NCBI RefSeq assembly: GCF_033807715.1
Contig: NC_084587.1
Coordinates: 12,815,017-12,879,016 of the forward strand
DNA from: Cololabis saira
Taxonomy: Eukaryota; Chordata; Actinopteri; Beloniformes; Belonidae
Direction: 5' to 3'
DNA length: 64,000 nucleotides
Shown piece after piece: positions 55,573 to 64,000 of this stretch (position 1 is its first letter; every line of letters begins with the position of its first letter). The translations under genes were made by a program, and so were the position numbers. Under the pieces are notes generated by a model. It saw only the letters and a list, made by a program, of their open reading frames with translations. It made no database searches and was not told where the DNA came from.

Positions 55573-57890
55573 CTGCACAGCTGACATCTGGTAGAAATAC
55601 CAGAAAGACAAATATTAAGAAAGTGGAGGGAAGAGGGGAAAAGAAGTCCCTCATTTTTGCTTCCTTGAATAATCTGTATATCTTTAATAACATTTTGTGT
55701 GTTTCATTATTTCAAAAATAATGAAAATTGAAGGGCCTCAATTCTAAATTTGTTCAAGAAAATAGAAAATGTATGCATCTGAAACCAAGCAGTATTTGCT
55801 AAATAATAAATAAATAAAAATATATAGATATAATAAAATATTTAAAAAAAGACAAGCGCTTGATGCACTTTAGAAATAAGCAGCACTGAACAACTCACTA
55901 GAGTTTTCCATCTCCCGGATTACTCTTCTTACTTCAATGGGATGACATTTTATATATCCGTTGTCATGCTGGGAAACAATATGCTCACAATAAGTGCTTT
56001 GTTATTTGCATTATTTATGCATATTTAAAGGTTGTTCTCCTGTAAAAGTAGCATATTCCCAAAGAAAATGTACACAAATAAAACAACGATCGTTGAGCTG
56101 TTTTCCATTGCTTTTCAGATATTAAAGGTTCTTTGCTTCATCTTGAATTATTTTTTTAAGAGTTCTACCTTACTTGTTCAAAGTTCCTTTAAAATCTGTC
56201 TCAAAGTTTAGTTGAGTTTCTTTTTTTCATATGTTTTGCACAAAATATCATCTATGTTTATGGTAAAATAATGACAAAAAGTCATTTCTGGATATTGTCA
56301 ATTGTGTTTTAAGTTGACCATTTCCTTGAAGTTTAAACAATAATATTGACGTCTCATCCTTTAACTAAGGCGTTTAATGTTTTTGCATCCAATGACGCAT
56401 TTTGTCAAATTTAACAAGCTGTCACAGCTTTCATTCCAAGACCTTTCTAAACTGAGTTTTTCAGTATTTATTCTTCTTTCATTCTCTTTCTTGGCTTGAT
56501 TACGGGCTCCTGCTGAGGACCGGTCAGCCTACAGCTGGTAATTATATACAATCACTCTCCACTATAAAGACTGGTTTCTGACATCAACTAAACATCTTAT
56601 CGTAGACTGACCTGAGTTGTAATTTTTTTTCAGATCATGACAGTATTCCAATTTATCTTCACTAATTATAACCAGCATATCTTATCAAGACCTTTTGGAC
56701 CTGCCATCCACTCCTCTGATCCTGGAGCAAGGGATCTACTTGTCAGTATAACCTCAAAGGCTCCTCGACACTCAAAATACTTTCGGATCAGTTATCAGTC
56801 AGACTCCATCCTCAGCTTACTGCAGTGCTCATTCAAATTAAATCCAACAGCTAAACCAATTCTTTGTTTCTGTCTCCGCATCTGGGTTCACTTTTCCTCA
56901 GTGCTGAAAGGTTCATTGCAATAATCAAATCTGTATTTTTACATAAAGGAAGTGTTAAATGCCTGATCGTGGGAGTGTGAGGTATGGATCTTCCTCTAAA
57001 ACTGGAACTGAAAACTAAAGTGACTGTGGTCCAGATGCACACGTTTCTCAGGAAACCTAGTCATGAATGTCACTGGTAACTGTACCATTTTGGCCCAGTA
57101 ATTAGCAGAAAAATGTGACTGTATTTGAATATGCAGGCTGCAAGCTGTGAAATGGAAATGATAGCCAACAAGCTTTTTTACCTCGTTGCCATGAGGGGAA
57201 TCATGCTGGTCTTTACCGACATGTCCATATAATTCCAAGGGAAACAAAGCAGTACAGATATATTCTTATCAATACCAGCATATATCAACATACTAACAGG
57301 AAAAGTGTCAAAATGTGGAAAAATCCAATTTGAATCAGCACCACAATCAAAGTCACAGTGCTGCACTAATGTAACGCTGATAAAAATGATTGCACACAGG
57401 AATTTAGATTTGATTAGATCCTCCTTTGTCCTATTTGTTCCGAAGTGATATTTATAGAAAGCTATATTTCATCTTTGGCACTGAAAAACAACATATCAAT
57501 GAAGTGAGGTGTGTGAGCAATTAACTATGGGTAAGTCTATTAGAACCTTCAGGGCATGAAATGAAAAGAGTGGACTAGTGTTAAAAGAAAAGAATACACT
57601 TGCCAGTTCAACTCAAATATGATTCAAATCAGTCTTTCCTTCTGAGATCTCAATAAAACCTGAAGTTATATAATTCCGGAAAACATAAAACATGTGTATA
57701 TCCTCCTACATAGAGTCAGTGCTCGGGCCCTAATAATGTTATTTGGCTATGATGTGTGCAGTGAGTTAATTAAAAAAAAGCAAGAAAAAAAAAAGGCAAG
57801 TTTTGACTGGTTGAAACTGGTGAGAGCTGATCTGACAAAAACAGCATGATTCCAATAACAAGTCACTCAATTCACCCATCAGGGAGTCCC
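55573..57890. other. Long non-genic tract
   Basis: AT-rich and low in repeats. No gene, RNA or element edge found. Frames at 56637-56924 and 56851-57366 are short and motif-free. Confidence 0.4.
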
Positions 57891-57891
57891 G

Positions 57892-57960
57892 CCTAGGAGT
57901 GAGAATCGAGAGCTGGTTCTCAAAGAGAACCGTTTTCCCGGTTTGATTAGTAATGGAATT
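57892..57960 (+). mobile_element. Terminal fragment of the TAGGGATGGGAATCGA hAT family
   Basis: CCTAGGAGTGAGAATCGAGA, GCTGGTTCTCAAAGAGAACC and a GGAATTC region follow the first 70 bp of the element at 38051. No second end. Confidence 0.5.
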
Positions 57961-57964
57961 CAAC

Positions 57965-59345
57965 ACATGTTCTTTGGCGCTGGAATTTTCAGAATTCTGA
58001 GCTCTAGTTGCCGTGGAACTGATAATCCACAGCCATTAGCTCATCTGCATTTGGGGGGTGGGTTTTACTGATCGTTCAGTTGGTGCATGTCGAACTTGAA
58101 GCCTTCATTGCATGTTTTGACTGACTGAACTGAATTAAATTGTAAAACTACGTGTATTTGCATATGTAAGAGGGAATACTGAAATTCTCCCCCTATTAGT
58201 TTCAACCATATAAGAAATAAGCTTGATGTGGTGTAATAATTCTGGACGTAATGTAAATTATGTTTCACCGAATCAATCTTAAGAGCGTAACTCAAAATGA
58301 TATTAGAAATGCTGAAAGTCTTTTGTGTTTGGAAGACAGTAGTACATCATAAGTGAAGTCTCAGATACTTCACACCCACTGAACCGTACACATAATCTCC
58401 CACACCCATATCCCGGCTAATGGCAACTTTCCATCTTTCTTGGTCTATTTCTAACTGTTATTGTTTCCTGTAAAACACATTCAGATTTATAGCTATTCCC
58501 ATGAATAAACTGATTGATTCCGATGTTAAAGTTAACACACTTCATCTAAATCAGATTTACACAGAGTTCTGCAGCTCTTCACTATCTTTGATGTTGTTAT
58601 TATGTATGTTCTAAGAAAATACATGAAATAAAACTACCACAGCCCTTTCCGCTTTAAACACAGGAGAAAATGTAGTGTGGTCGATTACTGACTCGAAGTA
58701 ATGAAACTTCCTCCTGAGCACAAAATGTGACTGGACACAGCAGACCTATAATGCTCTCTCTGAGCACTTTCATAGCTCAGCATGAATCCATGCCACTAAA
58801 AGGCCTATAATAGACTTCAAAGGTGTCTCTTAAAAGCTTGGTGAGAGGAGTAGCAACCTACTAAATTGACCACAGTGAAAGATCAGAAAAGTATATTGTG
58901 GATCTATTCATTGAAAGCAGCCAGTCTTTGAGTCAGTATAATGGGATTTTGGGGTTAGATACATAGAAAAGAAGTGCTGGGAGCCAGGACCCTGTGTGAC
59001 GAGGTGATAACATTTTTCTGTGCACCACCTCTTGTTTCCCGTCAAGAGTGTTCCGATATTTTTTAAATCATTTTTACACATATAAGTGTGTCAAGATGCG
59101 TAATTAAACTGATGAGACATGCCTAAAACATCTCCCGTCATGGCATGCTAAAAACATGCCACCGCCTCAGTTGGCTCCTCCCAATGAAGCAGCAGCTCTA
59201 CTCCCGATCTCCAAGAGGACACTCATTTTGGTCAACTGTTTTTAAATTTTCATTCTTTCATACACTACCTGCATTTTATGAGCATATCTGAGGCACATGC
59301 CCCAAAGCTGATTCATCTACTACCAGAGTTCATTTCTGTGGAACA
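57965..59345. other. Non-genic tract
   Basis: No gene or bounded element recognised. Confidence 0.4.
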
Positions 59346-59349
59346 TTTT

Positions 59350-59771
59350 TGGGTCAAAATGACCCCATTCTTCTATCCTTCTTTCCTCCTGCCATGCTCT
59401 CTCCTTCCTTCTTCCTTTCCTCTTTTCCTCTTTTCTTACCCTCCTTTACTCCTTTTTCTTCCTACCTCCTTTCCGTCATTCGTTCCTTTATTACCTTCTT
59501 TGCTTTTCCTTCCTTCTTTCCTCCATTCCTTCCTTCTTCCCTCCCTTCTTTCTTTCCTTTCTTTCTCCCTTCCTTCCATCTTTTCTCCCTTCCTTACTCC
59601 CTTTCCTACTTCCTTCCTTCTTTTCTCCTTTCTCCCTTCTTTCCTTCCTTCCATCTTTTCTCCCTTCCTTACTCCCTTTCCTACTTCCTTCCTTCTTTTC
59701 TTCCTTCTTTCCTTCATTCCTTCTCTTCTCCCTTCACCCTCCCTTGACCCAAAGACAGCACAAGGGTTAAA
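59350..59771. mobile_element. piggyBac-like MITE with polypyrimidine core
   Basis: The right end reads TTGACCCAAAGACAGCACAA then GGGTTAA; its complement TTAACCCTTGTGCTGTC has the TTAA plus CCC start of piggyBac ends. The left part begins with TTTGGGTCAAAATGACCCC, the inner half of the opposite end; its outer bases are eroded. Between them is about 350 bp of CTTCC/CTTTC-rich DNA. The 266-codon plus frame across it is low-complexity Pro/Ser/Phe/Leu and not a gene. Confidence 0.55.
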
Positions 59772-59774
59772 ATC

Positions 59775-60490
59775 ATACACTCCCCATCCACTTTACTACA
59801 TACACCTGGTAAACCATAATGAAGTGCTGTATCTATGTATACTGTACATAGCGACTAAACCCTTTATGGCCAGTAAGATAGTTGGAACTCAGCAGGTCTC
59901 AGATATCTCTAACACGCTAATACCAAGGAAGACAAGGACAGTTTTCTATGACCATTCTCTATTAGCGGAATTTGTTTTTCTCTTCTGTGGTTGCAGGTAC
60001 AGGCTGACGAGGACAAAGTGCAATATGTATAGATTTTCCTTTTTTTCTAAGTGCAATTATAAAAAGCACTTTCAGTAGCCCTGTAGAACTTTGTTAGCTG
60101 ACTGTTGATTATTTCTTATTTAACCTACCTATTATAGCTTTGATCCCCTGAACACTTTTTAACAAAGATATAGTGTATGTCCTGCGATAGGCTGGCGCCC
60201 TGTCAAGGGTGCACCCCTTCCTTTCACCTGTGATTAGCTGGGATTGGCTCCAGCAGACCCCTGTGACCCTACAAAAGGATAAATCGGGTATAGATAATGG
60301 ATGGATGGATGGATGGATACTGTATGTTCTCTTGTTAGCTTGTATCTTAGGTTTCATGTACTTTAATGTATTTTGTCGTCATTATTACTACTGCTGTGAA
60401 CTACATTTCCCATGAGGGACAGCAAAGAACTGAACTGAACAACTCTATTTGGTATACCAGGTGTGCCCAATAAAGTGGCCAGTGGGTGTA
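59775..60490. mobile_element. Tc1-ended MITE with nested SINE/RTE tail
   Basis: Left terminus TACACTCCCCATCCACTTTA then CTACATACACCTGG, and right terminus CCAGGTGTGCCCAATAAAGT then GGCCAGTGGGTGTA, are inverted copies of the family A Tc1 terminal repeat. The interior does not match the transposase, so this is a non-autonomous derivative. A GGATGG-ended tail is inserted at 60178. Confidence 0.65.
60178..60317 (+). mobile_element. RTE/SINE-type 3' tail
   Basis: CCTGCGATAGGCTGGCGCCC, TCAAGGGTGCACCCCTTCC, CTCCAGCAGACCCCTGTGAC and four terminal GGAT units (AATGGATGGATGGATGGAT). Best-preserved member in the window. Confidence 0.7.
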
Positions 60491-60494
60491 AAAG

Positions 60495-61500
60495 ATCTGC
60501 TTCCTTATCACTTTCTCTTCTTATTAAATAAAATGTAATATTTATCTCTCAGAATTAAACCGCAAAACTCAATCTTACTGCTGTAAACTTTTAAAGATTT
60601 GAAACTATTTGCAATTATTTGTTATTTTGAATAAAATGTATATTAAATCACAAGATCTCCTAATCTCCCATTTAATCATATTAGTGTATCATACCTCATT
60701 TAAAATCAAATGTACCTTCATATTGATATTTCAATGTGTCTGATTGAAAAATTCACAAAACTGGCTTTTGAAATTGGGTTCCCTGAATTAAACATGTGAC
60801 ATGATTTATATTTGTTTTTCCAGTTGACTTTTCCTAAACAATGGCCTTGGTTTGGTCTTCTTTGCTAGCTAGCTTTGAGGGATGACTTCTTTGCTCCCCC
60901 CATTCCTGGGAAAGGTCCCCCTATGTCATCAGTTACCATTTTCTTTACGTGTCAAAACAAATTCATCTGCCAAAACTATGGCATCAGAGACACTTTTTTG
61001 CTCTGTGCTCATTCAAGTACGTTATGGAACAGTAGATTTAAACTCGAAAGGAGCTCATATAGCTGTGGGAATGTCTAGTCCCCAAGCAACCTGCCAACAA
61101 TTAAATAGAGTTGTCAATTCCCAAACAAACCCAACATATGTTTGATTTGTGTCTCCTGGAGTTTCTAAACTTCTGCTGGTATGTCTGGAATAAAATTCAG
61201 AAGCTTTCAACATAGCAGTTTTAACTTTCTAGTTCTCGCTTTCAGTAATATTGCAAAGGCTTCTTGGGATTTTCCAGTAAAAAAAAAACAAGAAAAGTAA
61301 AGTTTCCTTAGAATCTGATCATTATAATTTAATCTAACCTCTCAAAGAGCAGAAATAGCATGCTTTGAGATGTATTATAAAGCCTGCTATCCCAGGTTGG
61401 CTATCCATAATGAGATACTGTATCTGTAACATTCATAACATTATCACACACAGTGTCCAAAAAACAGCAAAAACACAAGAAACACCAAAAAAGAAGAAAC
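60495..61500. other. Non-genic tract
   Basis: No coding or transposon edge recognised; overlapping frames at 60875-61145 lack motifs. Confidence 0.35.
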
Positions 61501-61507
61501 AATTTAA

Positions 61508-61838
61508 AGGAGCTTGAGGCTCCTTTTAAGAAATGAGACTCTCTAGCGCCACCCTTCACCACGTGCGCCGTTGGGGGTACTGCAGCCAACAGTGAAGCCG
61601 GCACGGGAGAACGCACATGCAGCGTCATGTGACGTCACATCCGCCGCCCAGCGCGGGAAAATCGGGACCGAATTGCAGCACATTTTGCAGCACACAGCCT
61701 GTTCAAGGCAAAGGAGAGATACACTAGAGGGCTCATTCTTTTGGGTTTGGAACGCTTCATCTGACATTATTACTAGAAAACTTAAAATGTATACAGATTT
61801 TTTTCATAAATCTTACCACAATCCGGCCTCAAGCTCCT
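61508..61838 (-). mobile_element. TTAA-flanked MITE, copy C (inverted)
   Basis: Exact TTAA duplications (61504-61507 and 61839-61842). It is the reverse complement of copies A and B with small internal deletions (331 against 340 bp), including loss of a CCGTTCTC unit. It has the same ends and the same terminal hairpin, here at the left. Confidence 0.88.
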
Positions 61839-61842
61839 TTAA

Positions 61843-63175
61843 AGAATGTGAAGGTAATGCACATGTATGGGAGGCAAGACAAAATATTTTTTATTTGGTT
61901 CTATTTCCTCTGGTGTAAGCAGTAATAAAAAATATATTGAATGAGAGTACTGTATGTGACTAAGGTTGTAAACCATAAGGATCGGAGCATCTCACCAAAG
62001 CCGAAGTAAAGAAAAAATGGTCTGTCATCAAAGTTAATGTAAAAGGAAACATTTGCTGCACATAGAAGTGTTGTAGCCACTGAAGGTGTCAGGATGCTGA
62101 TCAATCATACGAGGAACTACACTTACTGGCATCCTAACAGCACATGCGGTCGACTCAGACACTATTTGTAAGTACCTGTACAATAAATAAAAATATTCTT
62201 CAGATATTGCTTACTCATGTCTGTTAGTACCAGTCGAACTTTGACACATGCAAGATTCATATTAAACAGACTACATTTGGGATTCATTTAGGGAATTAAT
62301 TAATTTTAATCTAATCCTAATTCTTATCTAATAATTAATTTCCCTTTGGGGATTAATAACATTTTTTTAATAGTTTTTTTTTTTTCGACTGATCAACCAC
62401 AGTGAAGGGAATTTTAATATATCTCTCTGTCATTTGGATTCATCCATCTCATACGGCTAGTGTAGTCAGCTCAGGGATAGCAGAGATGTCCAACCTGCCA
62501 ATGATCCCCCACTCTTCCTACAGGAACCTGAGCTTGGTGAAGACTTGAAAATGGAACTTTTCCCAGTCTCCCTCTGTATCTGGGACCAGTTCAGGGCAGA
62601 TATCCAGAATAATCAGTCTCGGTAACCTAAATCAGTTGGTAAAACAGGCTGAGACATTTAAACATGGGATTCAATGGAGATGGACTTGCTTTTACAACCA
62701 GCCTCTAGTGGTCAGTTGAAGAACTGCAACGCATCTTAGTTCTACATGAGCCTCAGTCCTTTTTTGTGCGTATTCACCAACAGGAGATTCCAGCTAAGAG
62801 AGATTATCTCTACAGTGTAGAGTCTACACTGTACATTGTCCTAGGTCTGTCAATATCTTTCTCCACCCCCAGTTGGACATTCCCAAAACAGGAAACAAGA
62901 AAAAAGTAAGTCAAACCAGAACTCATCACACCAAGGAGTTAGACTTTCAAAGTAAAACACAAAGTAAAGCAACCCACAAAACAGGTAAACAAGAAAGCAA
63001 GACTCATGTACCAGGTTCCATGTAGCTATGTTAAGTTTATCTTGAGTGTGTAGTACGATGGGACAGGGCCTGAGTTCGTTGTCGTTACATGCAATATTAT
63101 CCTTTAATTTAACTATGTTAAGTTTTACCGTAATTTTAACTTCCAACTTTCCTCAATAGACTTAATAAGGACACC
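61843..63175. other. Non-genic tract
   Basis: No supported gene. The antisense frame 62850-63146 is hydrophobic and aromatic-rich with no family pattern. 62550-63170 may be the body of the repeat whose tail follows. Confidence 0.35.
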
Positions 63176-63181
63176 ACACAA

Positions 63182-63383
63182 CTGTACTGTTCAAGGTTTC
63201 TTCCCTCCTAAAGGGGAGTTTTTCCTTGCCACTGTTTGTCTTAAGGCTTTTCTCCCGCTAGGGGAGTTTTTACCTGCCATTGTTTAAGTAATTATTGCTC
63301 GGGGTTCATGTTCTGGGTCTCTGGAAAGCACCTAGAGACAATTTTGGTTGTATTAGACGCTATATAAATAAAATTGAACTGTA
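63182..63383 (+). mobile_element. LINE-like 3' tail, copy 1
   Basis: AAGGTTTCTTCCCTCCTAAA, GGGGAGTTTTTCCTTGCCAC, TTACCTGCCATTGTTTAAGT, TTCTGGGTCTCTGGAAAGCA and GACGCTATATAAATAAAATT. Second copy at 63640 in the same orientation. Confidence 0.7.
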
Positions 63384-63639
63384 CATTAAATGCAATAATC
63401 CTTTTACAGGTATTTATTTACAAAATGAGATCAAATAAAATTGGGTAATTCTTTGTTAAATCAAATATAAGCAATACTCAAAATGGTATTTTTGTTGGCA
63501 AATATGCTTCTATGGTAAACAATACCTTTTTTGTTCCTTTAAGATCAATAAAAATACCTTTTTATGCTTTTAAGTTAAACCCAAAATGCCTCTTAACTTT
63601 TCTTTTAAGCAGAATAAGTACGTTTTTTAAATAGTCTGG

Positions 63640-63903
63640 CCTTCGGCAGGAGGGTCCCCCCTTATGAGCCTGGTCCTGCTCAAGGTTTCTTCCCTCCTAA
63701 AGGGGAGTTTTTTCTTGCCACTGTTTGGCTTAAGGTTTTTCTCCCACTATGGGAGTTTTTACCTGCCATTGTTTATGTAATAATTGCTCGGGGGTTTATG
63801 TTTATGTTTATGTTCATGTTCTGGATCTCTGGAAAGCGTCTAGAGACAACATCTGTAGTATTAGACGCTATATAAATAAAATTGAATTGAATTGAATTGA
63901 ATA
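63640..63903 (+). mobile_element. LINE-like 3' tail, copy 2 with (ATTGA)n end
   Basis: Same blocks as copy 1, preceded by CTTATGAGCCTGGTCCTGCT and followed by four ATTGA units after AATAAA. A TTTATG triplication lies at 63795-63815. The terminal short tandem repeat is typical of LINE or LINE-dependent SINE 3' ends. Confidence 0.72.
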
Positions 63904-64000
63904 ACAGTTAGTTACAGCATAGAAAAAGTAAGCCACACATGTATTTACCTTTTCCAGAATGCCAACAAGTTATTATCAGGACCACGAGCAGTCGACCTTG

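Noticed and set aside
59278..60078. Longest open frame in the window (266 codons, plus strand)
   Set aside because: It is a translation of a CTTCC/CTTTC tract with Pro/Ser/Phe/Leu low complexity, crossing a MITE end and a Tc1 terminal repeat. No domain, no coding bias.
62850..63146. Hydrophobic 98-codon antisense frame
   Set aside because: Aromatic-rich with no signal peptide plus domain pattern; lies in probable repeat sequence and has no support as a gene.

Overview
This window looks like intergenic or deep-intronic DNA from a ray-finned (teleost) fish, probably a percomorph. The evidence is AT-rich sequence, no operons or long open frames, dinucleotide microsatellites, and a repeat set typical of teleosts: hAT MITEs, Tc1-like transposons, TTAA-target (T2/Kolobok-like) elements, Harbinger-like MITEs, CR1/L2, L1/Tx1 and Rex3/RTE LINE pieces, and SINEs with a tRNA-like head. 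I found no intact host protein-coding gene, rRNA, functional tRNA or CRISPR array. The open frames present are chance frames, low-complexity frames or decayed transposon proteins.

Layout. 1-3.7 kb is low in recognisable repeats and may hold conserved noncoding DNA. 3.7-12.2 kb is a dense repeat cluster: a LINE tail, a SINE-like repeat, three hAT elements (4538, 6867, 7634), an antisense LINE reverse transcriptase split by one of them, a SINE, a roughly 500-bp unclassified repeat, and an antisense Ty3/Gypsy integrase relic with polypurine tract and LTR edge. 12.8-14.5 kb has the first copy of a 340-bp TTAA-flanked MITE and an unidentified multi-frameshifted coding relic. 14.5-21.9 kb is sparse. 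21.9-26.3 kb carries two larger TTAA-flanked elements, each with a Harbinger-like MITE inside.

26.4-37.6 kb contains an RTE relic, the second TTAA MITE abutting another Harbinger-like MITE, LINE relics, the second copy of the unclassified repeat and a 1.17-kb hAT. 38.0-39.5 kb holds three hAT elements in a row, one with a tandem perfect palindrome. 41.8-45.8 kb is a stack of Tc1 fragments, a teleost repeat with an internal duplication, and an L1 relic interrupted by a hAT. 48.6-55.6 kb has a full-length TTAA element with a 38-bp perfect palindrome, several Tc1 relics, long microsatellites and a chain of nested MITEs. 59.3-64 kb has a polypyrimidine-cored piggyBac-like MITE, a Tc1-ended MITE, the third TTAA MITE copy (inverted) and two LINE-like 3' tails.

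These elements do not form a pathway. The biology here is the insertion history. Many boundaries are fixed by exact target-site duplications (8 bp for hAT, TTAA for the T2-like elements, mostly TTA for the Harbinger-like MITEs), so relative ages can be read from nesting. The most interesting points are the three near-identical TTAA MITEs with a built-in terminal hairpin, the conserved TTACGTAA-centred palindromes inside one TTAA family, the association of all four Harbinger-like MITEs with other DNA transposons, and the unidentified coding relic at 13.2-14.0 kb. Family names come from memory of motif patterns and were not checked by database search.
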